The notes below the pieces were generated by a model that did not search any database, had not been told where the DNA came from, and saw nothing but the letters and a program-made list of their open reading frames with translations. DNA of 64,000 nt from an uncultured Faecalicatena sp. (GTDB lineage: Bacteria; Bacillota; Clostridia; Lachnospirales; Lachnospiraceae). Both the position numbers and the translations under genes were made by a program. This document shows positions 1-7,800 of this stretch, piece by piece (the first letter of the stretch is position 1; every line of letters begins with the position of its first letter). The stretch lies in the NCBI GenBank assembly GCA_948468385.1, contig CAOKHZ010000023.1, forward strand, positions 1 through 64,000. The letters run 5' to 3'.

Positions 1-153
1 CCGGATTATGTTTTTATTGACAATGATCATCCATCGAACCGACGCGAAATAGGAATACATATAGGAAATGCCGTTCCTGTTGAATTAGGGCGAGCTATAG
101 GGATCAGCATTCAACAACATTTACAGGAGGTAGAGGAAAATGCCGCGAATTAA
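1..153 (+). CDS. DNA cytosine-5 methyltransferase, C-terminal fragment (cut by window start)
   Basis: Frame 1 is open from the first base to TAA at 151-153 and encodes the last 50 residues of a protein ending in a segment with IGNAVPVELGRAIG. GNAVP followed by a helical end is motif X, the C-terminal signature of cytosine-5 DNA methyltransferases, which transfer a methyl group from AdoMet to cytosine in a specific DNA sequence. The catalytic PCQ and ENV motifs would lie upstream, outside the window, so specificity and integrity cannot be judged. The gene overlaps the next start codon (ATG at 140) by 14 bases, and the AGGAGG site of the next gene lies inside this one, so the two are translationally coupled. 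AT-rich codon use matches the two following genes and differs from the rest of the window. Confidence 0.8.
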   Translation, partial: PDYVFIDNDHPSNRREIGIHIGNAVPVELGRAIGISIQQHLQEVEENAAN

Positions 154-1186
154 AAAAGAACATATTATTTCTACGGATGAAAAACAAGCTGCTGATCTGC
201 AAATCAAAGAAATGCAGAAACAAATTGATTATGACACAAAAGATTTTACCATAGAACTTTTGATTGCAAAATTTAAAAAGAAAGACTTTTTTATCCCGCC
301 ATATCAAAGAAACTTTGTATGGCAAACTAAAAATAAAACTCTTTTTTTGGAATCAATCTTTCTTGGCTTACCAATTCCGTTTATGTTTTTTGCAGATTGT
401 GATAATGGTAAACAAGAGGTAATTGATGGTGCTCAACGTATGCAGACTCTTGTTGAATTCCACGATAACAAACTGCAACTTAGCGGCTTAAAAAAATTAA
501 CCAAGCTTAATGGAGTTTATTTTAAAGACTTATCTGATGCTCAGCAACGTAAATTTCTGAATAAAACATTAAGGATCATTGTTTTGGAGGAAGATACACC
601 TACTGTAGCAAGACAAGATCTCTTCTATCGAATTAATACAACTGGAATGAAAGCTAATGATTCAGAAGTACGGCGTGGCTCTTATCCTGGTCCATTTACT
701 GACTTTATTGAAAAATGTTCTAAAGATGAGACATTTGTTGCGCTCTGCCCTATGAGTGAAGATAGAGTTAAGAGACATGAACGATTTGAATTTGTTCTCC
801 GTTTCTTTGCCTATTTAAATAACTATGAGAACTTTGGACACACCGTTAATGAATTTTTAGACGAATATCTCATTAATAATCTAGTGGATTTTGATGAAGA
901 TACTTTTTACGCAGATTTTCAACGTATGGTTTCTTTTGTAAAAGAAAACTTTACTTTTGGCTTTGCTAAGACTGAAAAAGCGAAAGCAACTCCTCGTGTT
1001 CGTTTTGAAGCAATTTCTGTTGGCGTTGCATTAGCATTAAGAGAAAAACCAGATTTAAGAATAAGCAATGTTGACTGGCTTGATTCTGATGAATTTAAAG
1101 AATACACGACCTCAGATGCCAGCAATAATGAAGGAAAATTGAAATTGCGTGTTGAATATGTGAGAGATCAATTATTAAAAGGATAA
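140..1186 (+). CDS. DUF262 domain protein (ParB/Srx-like nucleotidase-type defence protein)
   Basis: A 348-residue protein. Residues 53-60 (PPYQRNFV) and 95-100 (IDGAQR) are the two N-terminal hallmarks of DUF262, the domain of the GmrS half of GmrSD-type restriction enzymes and of other defence proteins; the usual DGQQR is DGAQR here. No C-terminal DUF1524 HNH nuclease motif is seen, so the protein is a stand-alone DUF262 unit and not a full GmrSD. The start at 140 is set by AGGAGG at 125-130. It sits between a 5-methylcytosine methyltransferase and a HEPN protein, 4 bases before the latter, which suggests one restriction- or abortive-infection-like unit. Family placement is firm; the biochemical role is inference. 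Confidence 0.85.
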   Translation: MPRIKKEHIISTDEKQAADLQIKEMQKQIDYDTKDFTIELLIAKFKKKDFFIPPYQRNFVWQTKNKTLFLESIFLGLPIPFMFFADCDNGKQEVIDGAQRMQTLVEFHDNKLQLSGLKKLTKLNGVYFKDLSDAQQRKFLNKTLRIIVLEEDTPTVARQDLFYRINTTGMKANDSEVRRGSYPGPFTDFIEKCSKDETFVALCPMSEDRVKRHERFEFVLRFFAYLNNYENFGHTVNEFLDEYLINNLVDFDEDTFYADFQRMVSFVKENFTFGFAKTEKAKATPRVRFEAISVGVALALREKPDLRISNVDWLDSDEFKEYTTSDASNNEGKLKLRVEYVRDQLLKG

Positions 1187-1190
1187 AGTT

Positions 1191-1862
1191 ATGCAAAACA
1201 CACTGAGCATTTTTGCCGACAGAAAGCAAGAAATTGAATTTTATTTTTCTGTTATGGTTGAAATTGATAATGGGAATCCTAATATACAGACCGTTGACAA
1301 TACACGCTTCTATAAGATTATGAAATCTAATTTTTTGCTAATGTTATATAATTTGGTCGAGGCATGCATCGTTAGTGGAATGATGGAAATTTACGAAGAT
1401 TTGAAAAACGACAATTGTTCTTATAATCAAGTAATCCGTGAGATTCAAGATATTTGGTCGAAATATAAAATAAACGAAATATATGGACCTGCCACGGAAC
1501 GAGTTGCCTATGAAAATCGCGTTCAAGAAATTATTCGAGATATTACGACTAATGCACCGATTATTCTTTCAAAAGACGCTTTGGGAATTAGCGGTAACCT
1601 AAATGCAAAAAAAATTAAAAACATTTGCGATAAACATAGAATACGCTATCGTCTAGCAACTCCGGGAGAATCTTTAGAACGTGTTAAAAGGGAGCGGAAT
1701 AGTTTGGCACATGGAGATGTTTCTTTTAGCGATTGTGCAAGAGATTTAACCATTAATGATTTAGAAAACATTAAAGATGAAGTAATATTGTTTTTGACAG
1801 GGATCTTGGAGGGAATGAAAAATTATTATGACCAAAAGCTATACAAACTTCCAACAACTTAA
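1191..1862 (+). CDS. HEPN-domain protein of the MAE_28990/MAE_18760 type, probable RNase effector
   Basis: A 223-residue, mainly helical protein. Residues 169-174 read RNSLAH, the R-x4-H catalytic motif of HEPN RNases, placed near the C-terminus as expected for the family. The N-terminal half (residues 40-70) has helices resembling the MAE_28990/MAE_18760 group, which is often found next to DUF262 genes in restriction-modification neighbourhoods. AAAGGA lies about 9 bases before the ATG, and the preceding DUF262 gene ends only 4 bases upstream. HEPN proteins of this kind commonly cut RNA when a partner senses foreign nucleic acid; that role here is inference. No hairpin terminator was seen directly after it. 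Confidence 0.75.
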   Translation: MQNTLSIFADRKQEIEFYFSVMVEIDNGNPNIQTVDNTRFYKIMKSNFLLMLYNLVEACIVSGMMEIYEDLKNDNCSYNQVIREIQDIWSKYKINEIYGPATERVAYENRVQEIIRDITTNAPIILSKDALGISGNLNAKKIKNICDKHRIRYRLATPGESLERVKRERNSLAHGDVSFSDCARDLTINDLENIKDEVILFLTGILEGMKNYYDQKLYKLPTT

Positions 1863-1937
1863 TAATAATTTTTTTCAAAGTGGGTATTCAAAGGCATTCG
1901 ATATTGAATACCTATTTTCAATAGAAATGAGATTCAC

Positions 1938-2671
1938 ATGGAATTAAACAGACTGGAAAGACGGCTATTGTTTCAGGTTGAGGATGACTATCAATCCAAA
2001 GCCCTAAATGTCACAAAAAATGTTGCAATAAAAAAAGTATTAGCTTTAATCAAAGAAGATTCATTTATCACTACTACTGAAATGGCTAGACAGTTATCTG
2101 TTAATAGACAAACAACTTGAGGAGGTTTGGATGTATTAAAAACAAAGGTGTGATAGAACACAAGGGTGGTAAACGATACGGTTATTGGGAAGCTTATGAA
2201 TGGTTTTGTATTCCCATCGTACCATTCCCAGACGGGAACGGCCGCATGGCCAGATTGTGGCACACGGTGCTTTTATATAACTGGCGGAGCGTTTTTGCCT
2301 ATATTCCGCTGGAAAGTCAGATAGAGAAATTTCAGGAGGCGTATTACGGTGTGATTTCCCAGTGCCATGTAAAGGGAAGTTCTGACTTGTTCATAGAATT
2401 TATGTTAGAACAGATTGATAAGATTTTAGATGAAGTAATTGTGCAACTTGGGAGGTCGGATGCCGAGGCGAGTGAATATGTAAAGAAAATGCTTTCGATT
2501 ATGGAATACGATGTGCCGTATACGGCGGTTTCCATCATGGATATGCTGGAGCTTAAATCAAGAGAGACCTTTCGGAAGAATTATATAAATCCGGCAATGG
2601 AACTTGGAATTGTCCAGATGACGATTCCCGATAAGCCAAATAGCAGAAATCAGAGGTATGTGAAAAAGTGA
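1938..2671 (+). pseudogene. Scrambled Fic-family protein remnant
   Basis: Two overlapping frames carry pieces of Fic (AMP-transferase) family genes in the wrong order. The first (1938-2120, 60 residues) reads like a winged-helix segment (TTTEMARQLSVNRQT), and its continuation (GVIEHKGGKRYGYW) appears in the next frame from 2117 on, so a frameshift lies near 2117. The second frame (2117-2671) then jumps into the Fic core PFPDGNGRMARLW and runs to a C-terminal winged-helix end. The core His of HPFxDGNGR is replaced (IVPF), so it would be inactive even if made. Fic proteins normally have the winged helix after the core, so an internal deletion or fusion of two ends is likely. I see no intact start-to-stop product. 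Confidence 0.7.
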
Positions 2672-2681
2672 CAGAAGGGAT

Positions 2682-2705
2682 AGTGCCAGCAAATTAGCTG
2701 GCACT
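2682..2705. terminator. Hairpin between convergent Fic remnant and MATE gene
   Basis: A perfect 9-bp inverted repeat (AGTGCCAGC / GCTGGCACT) with a 6-base loop lies between the two converging genes. The U-tract is weak on both sides, so efficiency is uncertain. Confidence 0.5.
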
Positions 2706-4094
2706 ATGTCTTAGTTCTCGATATGTCAAAACAATGATAACGGCGGAGACGATGGCCGTCAGGATGTCGGACACGGGCATGGAGTATAGCACGCCGTCAA
2801 GTCCGAAGTAAATCGGCAGCAAAAGGGCAAATCCCACGCCGAACACGATTTCACGAATCATTGAAAGGGCGGTGGAAGCCGCCGCTTTTCCCATTGCTTG
2901 TAAGAAGATGAAGGTCGCCTTGTTTACGCAGGCAAAGACGATCATGCATAGGTAAATGCGGAAGGCCTTTATTGCAAAATCCGTGTAATAAACACTTTCG
3001 TTTGCCGCGCCGAAAATGGCAATCAGTTGTCTTGGCAAAAGTTCCACAATCAATAATGCAATCGCACCGACGATTGCCTCGCCGACAAGAAGTTTCGTAA
3101 ATAGTTCGCTTACCCGCGACTTCAATCCGGCGCCCATGTTGAATCCGACAATCGGAATACATCCCGCCGCCATGCCCACGACGATGGAAATGACAATCTG
3201 GAAGAACTTCATCACGATACCTACGACCGCCATCGGAATCTGGGCGTACTGCTCCTGACCAAAGATGACATCCATTGCGCCGTATTGGCGAATCATGTTG
3301 TTGATGGCCGCCATGGATGCCACAAGGGATATCTGTGAGAGGAAGCTGCAGATGCCCAGCGTAAGAGAGTGGCGCACGATGCCGGATTTTAATCGGAAAG
3401 CAGATTTTGAAAGCCGTATGACCTTGGTGTGCATAAAGTACCAGACGGCGAGGAATGCCGTGACAATTTGGCCGAACACGGTCGCGACGGCGGCTCCCAT
3501 CATTCCCCATTTAAAGATAAAAATAAAAATCGGATCCAATATAATGTTGATAATAGCACCCGCGAGCGTGGATACCATGGCAAATTTCGGGCTTCCGTCC
3601 GCACGAATCACCGGATTGGCCGCCTGCCCGAACATATAGAACGGGATACCGAGGGAAATGTAAAAGAAATATTCCTTCGAATGCCGGAATGTTTCTGCAT
3701 TTACCGTGCCGCCGAACATGGCGATGATTGGCTCCTGAAAAAGGAGATAGACGGCGCATAGGATAATGCCGCTGGCTACTGTCAATACGATGGCGTTTCC
3801 CACGCTGTCATTTGCATCCTCCGGGTGTTTCTTGCCGAGGCTCAAGCTGACAAACGCGCAACAGCCGTCCCCGATCATGACGGCGATGGCCAGGGCGATG
3901 ACGGTGAGCGGAAATACGACCGTGTTGGCGGCGTTGCCGTAGGAGCCGAGATAATCGGCGTTGGCGATAAAAATCTGGTCTACGATATTGTACAATGCCC
4001 CGACAAGCAGTGAAATAATGCAGGGAATCGCGTATTTTTGCATCAGCATGCCAAGTTTTTCCGTGGCGAGAAAAGATTGATTTGTTTGTTCCAT
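2694..4094 (-). CDS. MATE-family multidrug/cation antiporter
   Basis: A 466-residue membrane protein with about 12 hydrophobic segments arranged as two similar halves, the layout of MATE (MatE) transporters, which export drugs or metabolites using Na+ or H+ gradients. The N-terminal stretch (KYAIPCIISLLVGALYNIVD) matches the first MatE helix of clostridial members. The start at 4094 is preceded by AAGGTAA on the minus strand. The gene is monocistronic. About 285 bases upstream is a strong sigma-A promoter followed at once by an intrinsic terminator (4321-4356), so expression may depend on read-through. The substrate cannot be predicted. Confidence 0.9.
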   Translation of the reverse strand: MEQTNQSFLATEKLGMLMQKYAIPCIISLLVGALYNIVDQIFIANADYLGSYGNAANTVVFPLTVIALAIAVMIGDGCCAFVSLSLGKKHPEDANDSVGNAIVLTVASGIILCAVYLLFQEPIIAMFGGTVNAETFRHSKEYFFYISLGIPFYMFGQAANPVIRADGSPKFAMVSTLAGAIINIILDPIFIFIFKWGMMGAAVATVFGQIVTAFLAVWYFMHTKVIRLSKSAFRLKSGIVRHSLTLGICSFLSQISLVASMAAINNMIRQYGAMDVIFGQEQYAQIPMAVVGIVMKFFQIVISIVVGMAAGCIPIVGFNMGAGLKSRVSELFTKLLVGEAIVGAIALLIVELLPRQLIAIFGAANESVYYTDFAIKAFRIYLCMIVFACVNKATFIFLQAMGKAAASTALSMIREIVFGVGFALLLPIYFGLDGVLYSMPVSDILTAIVSAVIIVLTYRELRHSAS

Positions 4095-4116
4095 GATAGA
4101 TTACCTTACCTTCCTT

Positions 4117-4243
4117 GTTTTGTATCATAGGAAACGAAGTTTCCTATGATACAAAACCCTCCGGGGGATGCGCACTTCGCGCCTAAGGAAAATGGCTGCT
4201 GACGCAGCCGCGTTCCGGCGCGTGAGTCCGGCTTGCCGGACTC
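4117..4243. repeat. Multi-hairpin repeat element, copy 1
   Basis: Begins with a perfect 19-bp inverted repeat (4117-4135 / 4139-4157, 3-base loop), continues with a conserved CCGGGGGATGC box, a GCTGC/GCAGC hairpin and ends in a 9-bp hairpin (GAGTCCGGC / GCCGGACTC, 4224-4243). Copy 2 at 6070-6195 has the same modules in the same order and orientation. No reading frame is shared. Confidence 0.75.
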
Positions 4244-4320
4244 TTTGCATCTAGGAGAATTTTTAGGAAAGCTGCCATAACCTATGTGCCGGATAACGAT
4301 GGTATCCATTTACGGACACT

Positions 4321-4356
4321 AAAAAGGTGTAAGTCCCAAGATCTGGACTTACACCT
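4321..4356 (-). terminator. Intrinsic terminator in the MATE leader
   Basis: On the minus strand a perfect 12-bp stem (AGGTGTAAGTCC / GGACTTACACCT, 8-base loop) is followed by TTTTT. It begins about 20 bases after the expected start of transcription from the promoter at 4379-4408, so transcripts would stop after about 55 nt unless it is bypassed. This looks like an attenuator or a small RNA; which one cannot be told from sequence. Confidence 0.7.
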
Positions 4357-4378
4357 CTGCGGTTACTCGACGAATATT

Positions 4379-4408
4379 ATTATAGCGCATTTTTTTGTTA
4401 GAAGTCAA
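4379..4408 (-). promoter_or_regulatory. Sigma-A promoter reading toward the MATE gene
   Basis: Minus strand: -35 TTGACT (4403-4408), 18-base spacer, -10 TATAAT (4379-4384). Confidence 0.75.
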
Positions 4409-4581
4409 ACATTTTTTGGCGATGACCTGTGAAAAGATTTATGTATTATTTTTCACATTAGTTTCTCTTATGAAAAATCATGGAAAGTTAAATTGATTTT
4501 AAAACGAAAAACCTATATAACAAATAAAATATCCTCGTAGCAGTGAATCGATTTTACAGAATGGAAAAAGGAGATGTGGTT

Positions 4582-5370
4582 ATGGATCGGATTAAGAAGA
4601 ATTTTGCCTTTTTCAAAAAATGCCATGCGTATGAGACTGCATTGGAATTGATGGAGGAAGGGAAGTTCCGCCACTTTGGGATTTCCTTCCACGACAAGAC
4701 GGAAGTGTTGGAGCAGATTTTGAATGAGTATCCGCAAATTGAGGTGGTGCAGATTCAGTTTAATTATGCCGATTATGACGACCCGGCAGTCGAGAGCCGC
4801 AAGTGCTACGAGGTCTGTCGCAAGTTTGGAAAGCCCGTGATTGTCATGGAGCCGGTAAAGGGAGGTAATCTTGCCAATCTGCCGCAAAACGCGAAAAGTA
4901 TTTTGGAGGAGCTGCATGGAGGTAGCCCGGCCAGCTACGCAATCCGTTTTGCCGCCGGATTTGAGGGCATCATGATGGTGCTTTCCGGCATGAGCGACAT
5001 GGCGCAGATGCAGGATAACATCAGTTTTATGAAGGAGTTTCAACCATTGTCGGATGAGGAGCTTGCGGCCGTTAGAAAGGTGCAAGAGATCTTCCAATCC
5101 ATGAATTTGATTCCGTGTACCTCGTGCCGCTATTGTGTGGCGGGATGTCCGAAGAACATTTCGATACCGGACTTGTTCGCCGTGATGAACACGAAGCAGA
5201 TTTATCATGACTGGAACGCGGATTATTATTATAACGTGGTACATACCGGCGGCGAAAAGGGAAAGGCTTCGGATTGTATAAAATGTGGAAAATGTGAGAA
5301 GGCTTGTCCGCAGCACCTTGCCATTAGGGATTTGCTGAAGGACGTGGCGGGTGAATTTGAGAAGAAATGA
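4582..5370 (+). CDS. Aldo/keto reductase with two 4Fe-4S clusters, N-terminally truncated
   Basis: The 262-residue product matches the C-terminal two thirds of the ferredoxin-tailed aldo/keto reductases (COG1453 type, usually about 370-390 residues). Two cluster motifs are clear: Cys 179, 182, 185, 189 and Cys 232, 235, 238, 242. The first part of the TIM barrel, with the catalytic Asp/Tyr/Lys of the family, is absent, and the 100 bases upstream are AT-rich and non-coding. The chosen ATG (4582) has AAGGAG 8 bases before it; an in-frame GTG at 4543 adds 13 residues without family match. It is probably a deletion remnant that kept or gained a ribosome site; a redox protein using only the ferredoxin part is possible but unproven. 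A cupin gene follows 22 bases later. Confidence 0.75.
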   Translation: MDRIKKNFAFFKKCHAYETALELMEEGKFRHFGISFHDKTEVLEQILNEYPQIEVVQIQFNYADYDDPAVESRKCYEVCRKFGKPVIVMEPVKGGNLANLPQNAKSILEELHGGSPASYAIRFAAGFEGIMMVLSGMSDMAQMQDNISFMKEFQPLSDEELAAVRKVQEIFQSMNLIPCTSCRYCVAGCPKNISIPDLFAVMNTKQIYHDWNADYYYNVVHTGGEKGKASDCIKCGKCEKACPQHLAIRDLLKDVAGEFEKK

Positions 5371-5392
5371 ATGAAAATAGGAGGAGTGGGCT

Positions 5393-5827
5393 ATGAAGAT
5401 TGTAAATAAAGAAGAATTTGAGCAGGTAAATGTATTTGGAACGGGCATGGCAAATGAAGCCTTTGCGCAGTATTTTATCGGTGATTCTTTCTTGAATCCT
5501 TTAACGGATCCGAGAAGTTGCCCGTTGTTTTTGGCCAACGTGACGTTTGAGCCCGGATGCCGTAATAACTGGCACATTCATCAGGCGGTAGAGGGCGGAG
5601 GCCAGCTACTTATCTGTACTGCAGGTGAAGGGTGGTACCAGGAGGAAGGAAAAGAGGCGGTCAGCCTCGTGCCGGGAACCGTCATCACGATTCCGGCGAA
5701 TGTAAAGCATTGGCACGGCGCGAAAGCCGACAGTTGGTTTAGCCATATCGCCATCGAAATTCCAGGCAAAGACGGCGGCACGAAGTGGTGCGAGCCGGTG
5801 GATGACGAGGCATATGATACATTATAA
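5393..5827 (+). CDS. Cupin-domain protein (carboxymuconolactone-decarboxylase-associated type)
   Basis: A 144-residue single-domain beta-barrel protein. The metal-binding cupin motifs are visible: WHIH near residue 62, Glu-Gly-Gly shortly after, and KHWHGA near residue 106. Such small cupins are often encoded beside flavin or aldo/keto oxidoreductases and carboxymuconolactone decarboxylases, which fits the truncated reductase 22 bases upstream. GGAGG precedes the ATG by a normal distance. The substrate is unknown. The operon ends here; structured non-coding sequence follows. Confidence 0.8.
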   Translation: MKIVNKEEFEQVNVFGTGMANEAFAQYFIGDSFLNPLTDPRSCPLFLANVTFEPGCRNNWHIHQAVEGGGQLLICTAGEGWYQEEGKEAVSLVPGTVITIPANVKHWHGAKADSWFSHIAIEIPGKDGGTKWCEPVDDEAYDTL

Positions 5828-5829
5828 TA

Positions 5830-6010
5830 TCATTTTGGCATCAAAACATGTTTTGACCCCATGATGCCCACAGATTGCTACGCACTTCGCGCTTCCGCAA
5901 TCCGAAAACACCTCAAATCCACTCATTTTCCTGCGGAAAATGGTTACTTTTTGGTGTTTGGCGGTCCCAAAGTCATGTATTGACATGCAAGCATGCCATA
6001 CATGACCTTT
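5830..6010. other. Structured intergenic region with four hairpins
   Basis: Four separate inverted repeats follow one another: GGCATCA/TGATGCC (5837-5868), GATTGC/GCAATC (5873-5902), CATTTTCC/GGAAAATG with a 3-base loop (5924-5942), and GTCATGTAT/ATACATGAC (5972-6006). No convincing reading frame is present. It may be an RNA-forming repeat; no second copy is seen in this window. Confidence 0.5.
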
Positions 6011-6045
6011 TGACGCTGGCATCATCATATTGTTTCAAGTGAAAT

Positions 6046-6070
6046 CCTCCGTGTCTTGCGGGGGTTTTTT
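6046..6070 (+). terminator. Intrinsic terminator after the cupin operon
   Basis: CCTCCG / CGGGGG stem (one G-U pair), 7-base loop, followed by TTTTTT. Confidence 0.7.
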
Positions 6071-6195
6071 GTGTCATAGGAAACATCGTTCCCTATGATA
6101 CAAAACCTTCCGGGGGATGCACGCTTCGCGCTTAAGGAAGGTAGCTGCTGACGCAGCCGCGCTCCGGCGCAAGAGTCCGGCAAGCCGGACTCATT
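6070..6195. repeat. Multi-hairpin repeat element, copy 2
   Basis: Same module order as copy 1 at 4117-4243: an opening CATAGGAAAC-type inverted repeat (imperfect here), the CCGGGGGATGC box, the GCTGC/GCAGC hairpin and the 9-bp GAGTCCGGC/GCCGGACTC hairpin with loop AA instead of TT. The two copies bracket the reductase-cupin pair. The remaining bases up to 6415 hold no gene that I can support. Confidence 0.75.
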
Positions 6196-6415
6196 GTTCT
6201 GGAAAGAAAGCTCTGGAAATGATACAAAATGAAAAACAAAATTCGGAGTGCGACATTGCGAAAGTTCCATTATCTGCTTATGATAAATACACAATAATAC
6301 CAAAAGAACATAAGATACACAGTTATGAGTCCGGACGATGTGTGGGTTGATGGAGGTGTTGTTAAAGAAAATGAGTAACAAAAGCAGAGTTGCATTATGA
6401 GAAAGGGGAAGTAAC

Positions 6416-7771
6416 ATGTCTAAAAAACAGAATATGCAAGATTCCAATCATGTGGGAATATTTAAATCCATTACATTTTCAAGCCGCTCCGTCTCCAATG
6501 CCGTGGCGGCGGTAGTTATGGGATATCTGACTTTTTATTGCACGGATATCCTGGCAATGCCCGCCGGGCTGGTAGGGGCATTGCTGCTCGCCACAAAGAT
6601 ATTTGATGGTTTCACTGATTTGGTGGCGGGTTTTATCGTTGACAAGACGCACACAAAGCTGGGAAAAGCAAGACCATATGAGGTTGCCATTATCGGGGTG
6701 TGGCTGTCAACCTGGCTGATGTTCTCTTGTCCGGATCTTGGACTGGCGGGTAAGAGTGTCTGGTTGTTTTTTACATATACGTTTGCCAATTCTATTTTTG
6801 TAACGATACTCGGCGCGACGGAGAATGTATACTATCGGCGCGCGTTTACCACGGATGCGCAAAGGAACAAGGTTATTTCTGTTTCCGGCATTTTAGTCAC
6901 GCTTATGGCAGTCGTGGTATCGGTTGCGTTTCCAATTATGATGGGAACGTTGGGAACCAGTAGAGGCGGATGGTCCACGATGGTCTTGCTCGTTGCCGTG
7001 CCGATGGCGGTTTTTGGGATGCTGCGTTTTATTTTTAATCCCGAGATTGTCGGGGTGGAGGATGATAAGCAAGAAAAACTGGATTTCAAAGCGATGTTGC
7101 GCGGGTTAAAATCAGGCCCCTATATTTACTTGATTGCCGGATGCGCGCTTTTGAATAATATTCTGGTTCAGTTTTCTTCCGGCGTATCGGTATATTATTT
7201 TACTTATATCGTGGGAAATGTTGAATTGATGAGTACGATTAATCTGCTGGCAATCGTCACGCCGTTTTTATTGATTTTTTCGCCCAAGCTTTTGACGAAG
7301 ATTTCTTTTTCACAATTTGTAATTCTGGGGTCGGTAATTGGAATTGCAGGTTCAGCCGTCCGTTATGTGGCAGGCGCAAATTTGCCGTTGCTTGTTGTCG
7401 GAGCGTTGCTTGTAACCGTGGCATCCATGCCGATCAGTTATTTTAGCACGTCCATGATAGTTTCTTGTATGGATTATCATGAGTGGAAGACGGGAGAAAA
7501 GATAGAAGGTATTTTTAGCTCCATTAATAATTTTTCGGGCAAAATCGGAAGCGCGTTAGCATCTGCACTGCTTGGCGTGCTTATGAGCTGGTCGCATTAT
7601 GACGGGAATCTAGAGGTGCAGCCGGATAGTGCAAACAAGATGATTGTGGCGTTGTATAGTTGGATTCCAATCTTGCTTTTCATCGGCATCATCATTTTGA
7701 TGAGATGTTACACATTGGATAAAAAATTACCACAGATTCGCAAGGAACTGGCCGAGCGTAGAGGAGAGTAA
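6416..7771 (+). CDS. GPH-family sugar:cation symporter
   Basis: A 451-residue transporter with about 12 hydrophobic segments. Residues around 60-90 carry the GPH (glycoside-pentoside-hexuronide) signature: KIFDGFTD, then VDKTHTKLGKARPYE, the cytoplasmic loop with conserved Asp residues that couples Na+ or H+ to sugar entry. Closely related to the transporter at 15482-16833 and more distantly to that at 31113. GAAAGGGGAAG precedes the start. It faces the convergent AraC gene at 7801 and lies upstream of the GH78 gene, so import of rhamnose-containing or beta-linked oligosaccharides is likely, but the actual sugar is not readable from sequence. Confidence 0.88.
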   Translation: MSKKQNMQDSNHVGIFKSITFSSRSVSNAVAAVVMGYLTFYCTDILAMPAGLVGALLLATKIFDGFTDLVAGFIVDKTHTKLGKARPYEVAIIGVWLSTWLMFSCPDLGLAGKSVWLFFTYTFANSIFVTILGATENVYYRRAFTTDAQRNKVISVSGILVTLMAVVVSVAFPIMMGTLGTSRGGWSTMVLLVAVPMAVFGMLRFIFNPEIVGVEDDKQEKLDFKAMLRGLKSGPYIYLIAGCALLNNILVQFSSGVSVYYFTYIVGNVELMSTINLLAIVTPFLLIFSPKLLTKISFSQFVILGSVIGIAGSAVRYVAGANLPLLVVGALLVTVASMPISYFSTSMIVSCMDYHEWKTGEKIEGIFSSINNFSGKIGSALASALLGVLMSWSHYDGNLEVQPDSANKMIVALYSWIPILLFIGIIILMRCYTLDKKLPQIRKELAERRGE

Positions 7772-7800
7772 ACTGGCGGGGAAGAGAGCGGGGCGGCAGT

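Noticed and set aside
4513..5577. Large open frame on the minus strand opposite reductase and cupin genes
   Set aside because: His/Leu-rich composition typical of the antisense of a coding strand; the plus-strand products match known families.
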